A stretch of 64,000 nt of DNA from Bradysia coprophila (taxonomy: Eukaryota > Arthropoda > Insecta > Diptera > Sciaridae), in assembly GCF_014529535.1 (NCBI RefSeq), contig NW_023504022.1, forward strand, positions 3,530,986-3,594,985, given 5' to 3'. Below are positions 44,877 through 56,663 of the stretch, piece by piece. Under the pieces are notes generated by a model. It was not told the DNA's origin. It ran no database searches and worked only from the letters and a program-made list of their open reading frames with translations. A program made the position numbers and the translations under genes. Every line of letters starts with the position of its first letter. Within the stretch, counting starts at the first letter, position 1.

Positions 44877-45330
44877 CTTTATGGGCTGAAAATATTTTTG
44901 CCAAAAATATTGCATACACCTCACTGTAGAATGTTATCTGTGTATGGCTCTGATTGCTATTGATTTCGGCTTCAATTCAAGCAGTTGAATAAACAAAACT
45001 AGCATTTGAAATCAATAAAGCGAAAAGTCGGATGAGGAAATTTTATAATCGAAAATATCGATAAGACAACAACTTTGCTAAATAATCTCTTCTACAAAAG
45101 CCAAACTATTTGTTCAGAGATAATGAATGGTGATAAAGACAGTAAATAATTTCCGCTACTTTATTTTTAAAAGCATTTTTGAACTATTTATTGAACAAAG
45201 AAATGAAGATAGACTGCAATTAGCCGGGAACACATTTAGTTGAAAGAGAATTTTCTAATTTTTTTTTTTCAATTGACAGAGAACATAATAGCAATGCTGC
45301 ACCGCGTGTAATAAACGAATCGATGTCGTT

Positions 45331-46470
45331 TGATTTAATTTATCGATACCGAGTAGACTGTAGTCACTTTAAGACTTCGACTCTGACTTTAATTCTTAAT
45401 ATGTAAGTCTGAATTCACAGCCATCCGTTTTTCCTCCGTTTACATGACAGTTGGCATTTTATACAATCGAGCTTATCAATACCATATCTTGGTATATTTG
45501 GGACTAAACCTCTATTGCCCGTTTCTCTTCTAGATGGTATTGAGCATATTGTTTGAAATGACAACTGTCACTTACACGGAGGCAAAACGGAGACAAAACT
45601 TATGACTGTGAGGCCACCTTAACTCTTCCAGCATAGTTGTGTTTTTTATTGGGATCGTAAAGGTCTACGCCATTCCTTCTGAGGTCAATTAATAAATTCG
45701 AACAAAACGTTTTGCTCTTTCTGTTTATTTAAACGCTAAATAGACAACTCTACATTTACATTGTCTTGCATTTGCATATTGTTTGTTGAATGGATGATGT
45801 ATCCTTCTCACCATTTACTTTATATCACTTTTAACATTGTATGGTTTAATGGTCTGTGTGTCATTCGCATTTCAGTTTTATTGAAAAACAAAATCTTTAA
45901 TCATTTTCTCAAATCATTCAATGGATGCGTGCACATATCATGATTGTTATTTAGTGTTGTGTTTACTGTAACCTCGCGTCTCTCTCACCGTGTGTGTATA
46001 TTTTTGTAGTTAATGAGTCACACAGATTATTATCATTTCATTTTTTGTTGAATTGAACACAGAAAAACAAAATATCATGAGAGACAAACACAACACGGCG
46101 TTCAAAACAAAGTTAAGATCCTAAAAATGTGGATGAAACAAAGAAATCCAACAAAGTATTTTCGATTTGAACAGATAAACATGAGCGCATTTTAGTTCCA
46201 ACATCCAACATACTGTTGTATGTCAGAGGAATTAATAGAATTTTGTTTATCGCTTTTGTTAGGAACGAACAACAGCAACGAATAAACAAACTGACACTGA
46301 GTGCGATAGTGTCTGAAATATTAAATGTTTGCTGTTAATCTGTAATTAAATTGTTGTGCCGCTTTTCGCATGGGATCTTCAATTAACGCACTTATTTGAT
46401 GCGAAAGAAGAGTGTGGTATCTCCTTTGAGGGAGATCATTAGATTGATCTCTGACCAATTATAGATCCCA
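45331..46470. other. 1.1 kb present only in the right arm
   Basis: Left-arm homology stops after GAATCGATGTCG at about 45330 and resumes near AAAACTCAAAAG at about 46470. The block may be an insertion here or a deletion in the left arm. It contains a 195-bp inverted-repeat element (45416-45610) and AT-rich, apparently non-coding sequence. Neither end shows a convincing terminal repeat, so a deletion in the left arm is as likely. Confidence 0.65.
45416..45610. mobile_element. 195-bp MITE-like element
   Basis: The ends CACAGCCATCCGTTTTTCC and (inverted) CACAGTCATAAGTTTTGTC lead into CTCCGTTT and GACAGTTG blocks in both arms. About 50 bp of imperfect inverted repeat. No target duplication found. 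Confidence 0.65.
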
Positions 46471-47263
46471 TAAAAAACTCAAAAGAAGAATAGGTGACGC
46501 CAGTTCCTTCAATTAATCTTCCAAAACATTTGATATCAGCTTTGGTGAAACATAGCTCGATGAGCTCTCGTATTGAAGCATAGTTTCGTAATGGAATAAT
46601 TTCCGGTGGAAAGCTGTCAATGGGAAACATAGCCTCGTTTTAGAGAGTGTAACTGGCGTCACAGCGTCTACTGTCGCTGTTATTTTGGCAATTAAAGTCC
46701 TTGTAGGTGTTTATGATAACTTCCGTAATTATAAGGAAAGGAGGAGAGTGAAATTAACTCTCATAAATTCAGCATTAAAAATGTGTCGTGTTTATAACGA
46801 TGAATGGGAAAGATAAGGTCGCTACACAATGACCATCGAATGAAATCGGTAAACATCAGATAACAAATTATTTTGAAAATTCATTTCAAGAACTGTTTAC
46901 ATTTGCCCATATGTCACACACTCTGCTCTAAATTGATAAAACGTTTAATCGCTTGTTGCTTTCTGGTGTCGTTAAGGCTGCAACCGTTTCGGTTGATGAT
47001 TCTTTTTCTGAGTCTTTGTTTTATCTACTTTTCCCCCAGATGTGTCACACTGAGATGAAGTAACGAGACAACCATCCGTCTCATAAAATTCAAATTCTCA
47101 ATTTACTTCCACAAATCTGTTGACTTGCCTCACAAATTCCCCTAATAAATTGCCGTTTTTAATAGAAATTTGTTTCCTGCCTGTGCTTAAGATTAATAAG
47201 TCTGTCTGTTTCTCTTCCAGCACATTCACCAAGTCTGAAAGGTATCGCCACAAAACAACTACA

Positions 47264-48627
47264 ATGAATAAACTATGCAGACAGGTATCCATCGAGTCGC
47301 CCAGTCTAAAAGACTGCGTCTTCAACACTGTCGAAGTACCACAAACACCTCTAAATGGCGCACGAATCAAAGTCGTTTATGCCGGCGCCTGTTATCAACG
47401 TCAAAGAACACCATCGCTCTCCAGTACCACCAGTCTGTCGTCCGAAATTAGCGATTATACGCCGCAACCAACATCGCCAGCACATCAGGGCATTCGTGAT
47501 GCTGCACTTTTTCCCGGCTTTGAAGTAGCCGGAATAATTGACGAATTGGGTGCCAATGTTGGCATCAGCAGCGATTTTCGTATCGGTCAACGGGTAATTT
47601 TGTATCCATTCGAAGATCTACCTGCAGGCTATGCGGAATACATTGTGGTGCCCGAATTGAAATATCTAATTGTCGTGCCAGACGAATTGAAATTAAGCGT
47701 TGCGGCGATGTTACCGACCGGAGCTTTATTGGCAATGAATACGATCTTGGAAGCCAGTCAAGCCGTTACGAAATTATTCGAACAGAACGCACCCGACTAC
47801 GTTTGCAAGATATTGATCGTTGGAACGGGTGGATTGGCCTTGTGGGCGGTTCGTCTAGCCGCACACAGTTTCTCCATACATGACCGTAATTCACGCGTGA
47901 AGATAACAATGGCATGTTTGAAAGACGAAGGATTCAAATTGGCGAATGAATTGGATGAGTAAGTTAATGAAGTGCCCTTTTCACTGTGACGTGGCACTAA
48001 ATATTTTCCTAATTTTAGCATCAAAGTGGTTCAATGGAGTGAAGATTTATACGAAACACAACTAATAGAACGCACAAAGGATGCATGTGACGGAGAAGTC
48101 GACATTGTCATCGACTTTGGCTCCACATCCCGAAGTCTCAACAGATCTCTACAATGTTTGCAAGAGGTTTGTGTAATGAAGCAAATCGAATAGAATTGTA
48201 GGTTTTCAATTCCATGTTTCTGTTGTCCAGGGCGGTGTAGTATTTATAAGCAAGGAACTAGCCGAACATTATATCCCAAAGTTTTGGAAAAAAGCCGGTG
48301 ATAAGAAGCAAAAAATTCAGGCTGTCGCCAATGGAAGCATAAATCAGCTGAAAGATTTGGTACAATTGGTGGCAACGAATCAGGTAAGAAACGATTATAA
48401 CTAACATGCAACGACCAGAGAAATAATAACAGATGGCGTTGCTGCCTACGCCATCTGTTATCATTTCTCTGGTAAAGACTTTTGCTAATTTAAAAATTTC
48501 GATTAAATAGATTGAACCTCCACCACATCACGTATATCCATTAGACCAAGCATCAGAGGTCGTCCGGAAATTATGTGGATCTGAGATAGTTGGACGGGCA
48601 ATTTTGAAATTCCATGATATTGAGTAA
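47264..48627 (+). CDS. Medium-chain dehydrogenase/reductase-like protein, four exons
   Basis: Exons 47264-47958, 48019-48166, 48231-48383 and 48511-48627 join through GT-AG introns of 60, 64 and 127 bp into 370 residues, the usual MDR length. The N-terminal GroES-like half holds FPGFEVAGIIDELG, RIGQRVILYPFED and AGYAEYIVVP. The Rossmann half begins ILIVGTGGLALWAVRLA, the nucleotide-binding glycine motif, and continues with EVDIVIDFGSTSRSL and GGVVFISKEL. The catalytic-zinc His of GHE is Phe here (GFE), and the later zinc Cys position reads PTGALLA, so a zinc-independent reductase or a non-catalytic relative is likely. Start chosen because CTACAATG at 47261 is the first ATG before conserved sequence and is kept in the pseudogene. 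The substrate is unknown. It straddles the outer edge of the right duplication arm. Confidence 0.9.
48415..48472 (+). repeat. 25-bp hairpin in intron 3 of the dehydrogenase gene
   Basis: CCAGAGAAATAATAACAGAT and five further bases (48415-48439) pair with 48448-48472, with one mismatch and an 8-nt loop. The stem is about the size of a short microRNA precursor, but smaller than usual. Confidence 0.8.
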
Positions 48628-49251
48628 AGTGCAGAGATTTTCAATTAACAATAACGTAATAATAACTAGACACATTAATGACACAGACACACTTAAACGG
48701 GAGGGACTCTATCACATTAAAACATATTTTGAATAGTTTTCAGTTTGTTCTTGAATTACATTGTTGGGAAAACGTCAAATGTTCTGAGTATCATTAACAT
48801 CCCAGTTCGATTTTCTATCAAAACAAAAATTTTGTTATCTCTCTGTTCGTCGGTTTTTTTTTTATGTTGTTTCTATGATTTGAAAGTTTATTTTGTAAGG
48901 AAAATTGATTTTAAAATTGTGAAGGTTTTTCAAACCGCCTTAGTTTAGACAGTAATTGATAAGATTTTGTTAAAAAAAAAGAAGAAGAGTATTTATTAGA
49001 TGATAACGGATGACGAGATCAAGGGATTTCCTTTAGACTGTCTGTCTGGAAAGTGATTTCATTTTCACATTAAAACCAAAGATAATTTTTATTTTGTTTA
49101 ATTTCTGTGGTAACAAAACAAAAAATTAAAATTTTAATTGTAAAATGCTTTTATAAATAAGATTGTAGAGATGTCAAAGGTGACGTATACAAGCAAAGCA
49201 TATTAAAAATAAAAATTACCTAAAAATGAGCGAGCACTTTGTTTATACAAA
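48628..49251. other. 3' flank of the dehydrogenase gene, no gene seen
   Basis: AT-rich. No AATAAA lies close to the stop; AT-rich variants are common, so the polyadenylation site is not placed. Confidence 0.4.
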
Positions 49252-50478
49252 CGAGCCGTCAGAACAGTCGGAGCGTTCGCTGCGACTGAGCCCCGTACGA
49301 ACCCGTACATCTATTGCGTACGCGACCCTAGTTCGTCGGTCGCCCTACTCTTACCCTAAACCTACTAACCTAAAATTCTTATGAAATGTGCACGTCCTTA
49401 AAATTGCGCATAGCGCAATTACGAAGCCCCGTACGACGTTCCTATCAACTGTAACCCAAACTTAAAAATTTTTGCAACAATTTTTATTAACCTATATTTA
49501 CCTATAAATAAACATTTTACTAATAAATATGCTAGTATATAGCTCAAAAGAACTATCTACACCGTTATATAGCTCAATATAGCTGTATATATTTATATAT
49601 AGATATCCATATTTGGGATGCTTGAAACACCCCACACACATAACCAATCACTTCCCACTGATCAGTAACTTTGTAAGTATCATTTTCACCGATTTCTATT
49701 GTTTTTACAAAAATCCAAAATGGCGGCCGACGGCCATTTTGTTAGGAGGTGGAAATTAGTACGGCTGCTTTACATTCGTTAGTACCTTTCAAACAAAAAC
49801 AAAAATTGAAATTCGGTCAAAGTTTACTCGATATATTAACAAAAAACACCACGTTCACTGTACGGCCGAGTAGCCACATATAAGCTCACTCCAAGAGACC
49901 TAGCTCACGCTCCGGTAAACCGAATTCCATGAACTTTTTTTTCCCTGATTGGTACGGTCAATACCTATCTAATAAAGCAAAATCCATCGAAATCCGTTCA
50001 AATTTGGCCAACCTACAAGCAAAAACGGCTTGCAACCCTGTACCTAGTTCACACCAAGCGGTCTAACTAACGAGTCGATCATCCGATTTCCATAAACTTT
50101 TTTTTTGTCGATCGGTATTGTAAATACCTTTTATTTTACGTATCACTTACATGTTTAGCCTTTGAATGGCCGCAGATATCTTCGGAAAACGTTAAATCAG
50201 TTATGGGGCCCCAGCTCGGGAGGGGTCGACCCAAAATTGCCCATCTTCGAACTTAGCCTCACTATTTCGACTATATTTCAGGGAAAAAAAATTTTGAAAT
50301 CGGATTTGATTTACTCAAGATATCGACGTGACAGACGGACGGACAGACAAAATTTTTATTGCGGATTCGTTATCTATGAACATAGGCAAACACTTTGCCC
50401 TTACCGTCTGCTTCGAATTCCATCAATTACACACGGCATCGTAATCCTATTAGCCCCTTCGTACTTCGTACGGGGCTA
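49252..50478 (+). repeat. Modular repeat, copy D (chimera of the A/B and C types)
   Basis: The first 190 bp (CGAGCCGTCAGAACAGTCGG to CCGTACGACGTTCCT) match the start of copy C at 25163-25375. The middle, about 49490-50190 (ATATAGCTCAATATAGC, CACGCTCCGG, CTAACGAGTCG), matches copies A/B. The last 290 bp (from TCGACCCAAAATTGCCC to TTCGTACGGGGCTA) match the end of copy C. No coding. Confidence 0.85.
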
Positions 50479-51259
50479 AAAGGCAACACCTGTTTCAGCA
50501 CTGACTTAAATTTGTTTCGAGTGATACAGTAATAGTAGATTACATTGGATGCGGAGGAAAGCATTCATTACATTACTGATCAATTTGTGATGCAAGCCGA
50601 AGCGTGTTTTTAAGCAACAAGCTTTGGAAACTGTTATTTTGACAAATGTAGAAATTGCATATCTGAGCCGAAGGCGAATTATAGTAAACCACAGCTCTGT
50701 TTTAGTGTGAATAACAACACACAACACATGCACACGCATGCATCTTTGAGATTTGGAGGCTATTTTGACGTTGATAGAATGAGTGTTCGAGCTTGTAGCA
50801 GTGCTATGTTATAAACTGATTTTCGGTCCTCTAGTTCGCATCGTAACATGTTAAAAGAGACGCAAATACTTTGACAAGTACCCCAAGGTAAGCTATAATT
50901 AACCGGTCTTTGGTTTTCTCATTCCGATCATAATAGGTTTGTTACATGTAACTGAGTAAACACGAATATTGACTGGCCAAACGAACACGATTTCATCCAC
51001 AGAGATCGGTTTTCATATAAGTATTGATGAGGTTATGTCTCTATGGAAGAAATTTGACAATTCGTATGGCCTTGGAACAGATCTATACTTATATTCTGAT
51101 GAAAATTCAATTTCAATTGAAACGTCAAAAACTCAGCGATCGTGGTGAGCCTGATAAGCCTGATAAGCTTATGTCAGAAAACGTGGCGCGACAGGTTTGT
51201 TCCATCGTACGAAAAAAACGATTTTTGACAAGCCGAACGGGAGGATCCACAGAGCCAAA
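50479..51259. other. Unassigned, with repeat pieces near 51010-51090
   Basis: The first 500 bp show nothing recognisable. From 51024 the sequence GATGAGGTTATGTCTCTATGG and GACAATTCGTATGGCCTTGG is matched in inverted form at 55085-55150, so it belongs to the outer nested element of this region. Confidence 0.4.
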
Positions 51260-51432
51260 AGATTCTGCAAGAACAGGTTAAGACACTAACGAAGGCGGTT
51301 GACATCGAATTTGTTAGACGCACTGCACTCATTACATATTGTGTGAAAAGTCAACTTAAAAACAAACAAAAAATTGTATCGTCATACAAAGTCAACTCGA
51401 AAGTGTCTTAATCTGTTCTTTCATAACCTTGG
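51260..51432. mobile_element. 173-bp MITE, relative of the one at 19890
   Basis: AAGAACAGGTTAAGACAC at the left and its inverted partner GTGTCTTAATCTGTTCTTTC at the right define imperfect ends. The adjoining AACCTTGGTTAAGACA is the same end wording as at 20090-20107. No coding. Confidence 0.65.
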
Positions 51433-52484
51433 TTAAGACAGGCACGAAGCACGAAGGCGGATGACACCGCAATGGGTTGTGATGAAAGTTCATGGTTTGA
51501 CCGTCGAAACTGATCGCCAGCGCCAATGTCAACATTTTCTTTTTGATTTTTCACTTCAATGATCTATTGAAATTGAGATATAGACTCAATAAATCAATTT
51601 ATTCAACGTATACTACATACCTTAAACATAAATAGTTTCACAAATTGTCATAGGTCATAGACCTGAAACGTCATTCTTCTTCTTCTTAAAATGGCGAAAA
51701 TCACAACCCATTGATAAACGAACTCAGTACAGATTGTGTGTGAAATCCAAGGCTGTATACCCCAAAGTATACAGCCTTGTGAGAAATCAAAACGATTTTA
51801 GGAAGATTCGGAATTCTGTTTTTCTTAAGTTGCCTTTTTTATATAAACTTTGCAGCCGCTGACGCAATTTGTGTGTAACCGCCTTCGTGATCAACTCAAA
51901 GTTGTCTTAATCTGTTCAGAACCTCGATATCAACTCATCTCTTTTGCGAACAATGTGTCAAGGTACTTCTGATTCTGTTATATGACATTACCTCCGAGCA
52001 TTTTATATACCTTGCAGTTTGTCAACAAACATCTTTTGGTTATGGCTCTATGGATGACGCTTTGACAGCAGAAATAACCTTGGAACAGAGCCATCGTTAA
52101 TTTAACTATTTAGAGCCGTACGAAATACTGAGGGATCTCGTGACGTTTGTAACACTACACGTCGAATGCGAGTCCCTGAGCAAGAAAAAACTTTTTGTGG
52201 TGGTTTTTTGTGGCATGACATATCTGCCAAATTGAGTAATCAATTGAGTATGAAACATTTTTTCAGTTTTGCAGTGCCAAAATTTGTTTCATACACTGTC
52301 CAGTTTCAGTTAATTTAGAGTTGAAACTCATGCTTGAAGCAAGGTTGTATACTTGGGGAGGTCACGCAGATCGCCATTTTATCAGGTACATACGCGGGAA
52401 CACATGAAAAAGGATTCATCTTCTATGCAGTTGTCGAATCTATTTCAAAAATGTGTGAAATTGTCAAATTTTGTGTGTGTCACC
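51433..52484. other. Nested repeat fragments left of the hAT element
   Basis: The region contains a 12-bp palindrome AAGGCTGTATAC..GTATACAGCCTT (51749-51778), another GTCTTAATCTGTTCAGAACC end (about 51903), and a stretch 52270-52340 resembling the 162-bp element at 20716. CTTGGGGAGGTCACGCAGAT (52353) pairs in inverted form with 55062-55090. These are pieces of at least two inverted-repeat elements, split by later insertions. Confidence 0.55.
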
Positions 52485-55043
52485 CAGGCCCGGACTGGCC
52501 ATATATGGCAACTAGGCAAAGCACAAGTGCGCTTTTTGGATTTTGCGCCTTTTCAAAAATTAAATGTACTATTGTATCGCTTGTCTAGCTGATCATATGT
52601 ATTATGAATTGTAAAAAGCGCTAATTTTTATATTTTGTCGTTCAAAAACGCGAAAATTTTCGCCTGCGTCGCTAATGAAAGAAATCGTTAAACCTTCAAC
52701 GGAATACAGTTTCATTTTCGATTTCAGTCGAAAGAAATGAGTTTTCTTTAGTTGCTTGGGTCACAGGTTGGGTCATGTCAGGGGCTAATTTAAGCGTGTA
52801 AATACTTCGTCTACTTGATTTTGTACAAGCTTATTTTTTGAGAAAACGTGTAGTTGCTGATCAAGGATAGAGATTGCGCACAAGTTCTGACAATAGTTTC
52901 GGCAACTGAAGTGATCTGAAGTTAAGCTTGTAATCAATTTCCTTTGATTCTCGTAGTTCAATAGTACGATCTCAGAGTTGATGAACGTTAGTAATTTATA
53001 GTTACTCAAGCTATATTGGTTGGAAATAAAAATTTCGATGTGATTACAACTTCAATCTAACGAACCTCAGGAATTTTATCAATCAAAAACTTTTTGAAAA
53101 TCGATTAATTACTCCTATTACTCTTGGTAAAAAAATATATTTTTAATAATTACTTCCAGATGAAAAGACCAATATTACTACTACTAAAAATAATAAGAAG
53201 TTTACTTTTCACTATAAACTCTTTACTTCGCTCAGACTCTTCTCTGATCATTATGATAAAATTTGGTCCCAAAAATTTGGAACTGTTAATTTCAACAAGA
53301 AGTAGGACCTTTTAGATGGGTCAGATTCTTTGACTGACTGTCTGAATTTCTATTTTGGTTACCTTAATTGAAAATGAAACTCATAGATTGTGGATCTGAG
53401 CACTATTTCACAGGACTCTCGATGATTGACGCTGTCGGCAAGTCGGTCACTTCTGTCACTTTATCGAACAATATTTTCATGGACAATGTGATCGAAAATT
53501 TAATTTCCTAACAAATGCTTTTTATTTTTAAATTTCGTATCTCAAAAGACCGACTTGAAGGCAGTGCCATCGCTGATTTTTGCGGTAGTGACGATAACAA
53601 TTTCCACAATCTATTGAACAATTCATTTTTAATCCATACAAAGAAACACCAAGAAATGAGTTCGAGAAATTTTTTCGGAATAATTCCTAGATTATTACTC
53701 CGATGTTTTCCTCGTCGAATAAAAAAGTTGGAAATATGTTGAGAATTATACTCAAGTTATCAGGCGACGAGGCAAATATTCTGTCGGGAATACCTCCGGG
53801 TCACCAGTCTGTCATACTTAACTTAACCTCGGAAATTTAATTCTCCGTCGAAAAACGATTCATTGAAATTCATTCAACTCGTTATCGTGTTATCGTGAAT
53901 AGGCTACCTGCAAAATCATGAAATCACTTTAAACCATTTTTGATTGAAATTTGATGTAAAAATAAACAACATTTACCATTACACATTATCAAAACATCCC
54001 TTCGGTTGCAACAGCGCTTCGCGCCAAGGAATAGTGAACAATTTGTGACCAACATTTGCCCTGACTCACAGTCAAGGGAATAATCTTCTGACTTTTCAGA
54101 ATTAAATTGTACCAAATGTTTTTGGTGAAACTTTAGGAAAAATATGCATGTTCAGACACACGTTGTAGGCAAAAATTCTAAATTAAATGAAAAATCAAAG
54201 ATCTGACGTTTCTGTCAACTTATACAAGTTTATACACGTTTTACTGGATATCGCACTTATATTCAAATATACTGGATATACTCGAGTGTAAAGTAAAAAG
54301 TATAAAGACTTGGAATACCCTTGATGTGCCTTTATATTACATTTCGTATTAGGATAAAATAACGTTTCGTAAATGGATAAAATTCGCTAAGGTGTGAAGA
54401 AACGTGAAGATATAAAAAAATCATTTTGGTGTTTTTTCACACCTCGACGATTTTTTTTTCGTTTGGTGATTCCTCTTGTCGATTGACTATTTTTTATTTA
54501 TCATCACCAGAAAAAATCGCCAAAGTGTGAAGAAACGCTAGAAAGACAAATTTTCTATTCGTGCCGTTTTTTTTCACATTTCTTAGCGTTTCTTCTCTTT
54601 TCTGGCGTTTCTTTACACTTTGTCGATTTTTCTTGGCAATTTATTTTTTTTGCGATTTGATATTGGCGATTCTTCACAAGAATACTAAAAAATATCGGGG
54701 AAATCGGTTCATTAGCTGTTTTCAATTTACTTAATGTATTTGGTCATTTTCTAATAATTTTTATTGTAATCCAAAGCAAGTTTTCAATAAAATTTCAGCT
54801 TTGAAACGGTTCATTAAAAAAAAAATTCGCTCGCTCTGCTCGCGTAGTATATATAACAATTTAGTACTTTCATCAATTCCAACTACAGCATAACAAACTG
54901 TATCCGATATAATATATAGTATTTGTGCAAGTAACACCTGAAAGAGAGCATATGCTTATATTCTTTCTAAATAATAAGTTTTCGTTTTTTGCGCCTTTTG
55001 GCTCATCGCACAAGTGCGCCTTTTGGGAGCCAGTCCGACCCTG
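52485..55043. mobile_element. hAT-superfamily element, 2559 bp, non-autonomous
   Basis: The ends read CAGGCCCGGACTGGCC (left) and, inverted, CAGGGTCGGACTGGC (right), the classic hAT CAGGG..CGGACTGGC terminus. GTGTCACC is duplicated exactly on both sides (52477-52484 and 55044-55051), the 8-bp duplication of hAT elements. Sub-terminal GCACAAGTGCG and TTTTGCGCC occur in both ends. The interior shows no intact transposase; frames at 53515-53742 and 53924-54115 are short. At 54508-54640 an internal inverted repeat (AAGTGTGAAGAAACGCTAG and its partner) is visible. It sits inside an older repeat. Confidence 0.93.
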
Positions 55044-55051
55044 GTGTCACC

Positions 55052-55480
55052 CGCGTATCTGCATATGCTTGACCTCCCCAAGTATAGGTTTGTTCCAAGG
55101 CTGTATGAATTGTCAAATTTGATCCATAGAACCATAACCTCAATAATATTTGTGTGTAAATCACGTAGGCGACGTTGCCATATTTGTATGAAACATCTCG
55201 TAGGCGACGTTGCTATGGATCAAATCATCGTGGTGCTTACTCAAAGTCAAAGTCAAAGGGTTGTCAAAGTTCGTGTTTACAGCTATTTGGAACAAACCTA
55301 TGCAGCCTTGGCTTGAAGTGCGTTGCTGTAAGTCGGAAAACACTACACAACCAATTTCGTTTCGTAACAGTAAATGGAGTGTTTGCAAAGATAACGAAGA
55401 TGCAGTCTTTTCAGTTACCTAACAAAACGTCCGAAAGCCGCCATATTGGCTTTTAGTAGATATGAAAAATCTCGGTAAAA
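55052..55480. other. Right half of the older element split by the hAT insertion
   Basis: It contains inverted partners of 51024-51090 and 52338-52370, a 34-bp tandem duplication GTAGGCGACGTTGC (55167 and 55201), and ends near 55323 with GCTTGAAGTGCGTTG, the terminus of the 162-bp family. AACAAACCTATGCAGCCTTGG (55290) inverts the GTTTGTTCCAAGG wording at 55088. Open frames are by-products. Confidence 0.5.
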
Positions 55481-55957
55481 ATGATGCAAAGAGAGTAAAC
55501 TGTTTGGATTGTATGTGTCGATGAGCTCGAAAACAGCTGAAGCAAATCATGCTGAAATTTAACTGTTAATATTACTCAAAAAGTGACTGTTTCTCTCGAA
55601 AGTCAAAAATATCGTCTGTTTTTTTTTTAAAGTTCCGTGTCACCTATGATGGCAGCCAATTAGTCGAGAAACAGCAACTTTTTATAATTTATTTTGATAA
55701 ATAAGCTTATTAAAAAAAAAAATTCTTCCACAAAACTCACATCAAATTTATACAGCAATCGGCAACAAATAGTTATTGTTTGCCTGGTGTTGATATGCTC
55801 ATGGTGGCTTTGCAATTTTGAATGTCAAGCCAGCTCGCAACTACCAGAACTACCGAATACCAAATTTTCGATTTATAAATAGGCGAGCATGTAGAATAAT
55901 TGCGTAGTTCTCGAATAGTATTCAAATCTATAGATCATTGTCAATGTCGTTTGAGCT

Positions 55958-56113
55958 GTCAAATAAGTTGTCAATTTCACAAAGCTAACCTCAAATCGAA
56001 CAAAAAAGTATTGGGTTGTGAGACGCCACACAAATTTTCATACATTTCAAGGGGCGGCTCTGTGAACGAAACATCTTTTGAGGTTAGCTTTGTGAAATTG
56101 ACAACTCATTTGA
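55958..56113. mobile_element. 156-bp MITE with 38-bp ends
   Basis: GTCAAATAAGTTGTCAATTT and ACAAAGCTAACCTCAAA at the left are inverted at the right as TTTGAGGTTAGCTTTGTG and AAATTGACAACTCATTTGAC, with one or two mismatches. No duplication identified. Confidence 0.8.
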
Positions 56114-56290
56114 CACTTTTTGAGAGAAGAAACCGCTATTTGACACTGATCTATTCCAAAAATTACGTTCGGTAGTCAATTATAGCTTTGGTAGTCAGCT
56201 ATCAACTACCAAATTTTCGAATTACAATGTTAACTGTGAGTTATCAGTTATCAGATAACAAATGATTATTATTTGCCTGGTGTTGATATG

Positions 56291-56663
56291 GAGAGTGACA
56301 CAAAGAGCCATGGAACGGAGTATGCTTGGAATAACACTCAGAGACAGAATGACGAATCAATAGATTCGACAACAAACCAGGGTCGTTGATGTCATGGAAA
56401 GAATAGCATCTCTGAAATGGAGCTGGGCGGGACATATTGCAAGAAGGACAGACGAACGTTGGACCAAAAAGATCATGAACTGGCGACCATATAAAAGACG
56501 AGCTATAGACGACCACCAGAGAGATGGACAAACGGAATTGAGAATATTGCAGGTACAAACTGGCAGCAAATGGCAATGGATCGTACGAAATGGAAAGAAG
56601 TTGGAGAGGCCTACACCCAGCAGTGGATAGAAACAGGCTGAAAAAGAAGAAGAAGAAGAAGAA
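56291..56663 (+). mobile_element. 5'-truncated LINE (RTE-like RT C-terminus)
   Basis: The plus frame reads AMERSMLGITLRDRMTNQ, a stop, then MERIASLKWSWAGHIARR, DERWTKKIMNWRP and a broken end near QQWIETG. This is the familiar C-terminal tail of reverse transcriptases annotated as endonuclease-reverse transcriptase in insects (pattern AMER-MLG, LKW-WAGH-AR--D-RW, W-P). The stop and a later frameshift make it dead. It ends in (AAG)n, and GTTGATATG is duplicated on both sides (56282-56290 and 56664-56672). The unsplit target sequence is seen in a sister repeat at about 55790. Confidence 0.88.

Larger units (their letters stand above)
41970..48100 (+). repeat. Inverted segmental duplication, right arm
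   Basis: This is the partner of 12004-17685. Homology ends inwards at GTTGAAGTGGCTAGTTATC (41970) and outwards inside exon 2 of the dehydrogenase gene (48100). On this side the gene continues intact past the breakpoint, so this arm is the source or at least keeps the ancestral junction. Private insertions are 42570-43522, 44652-44876 and about 45331-46470. Confidence 0.93.
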
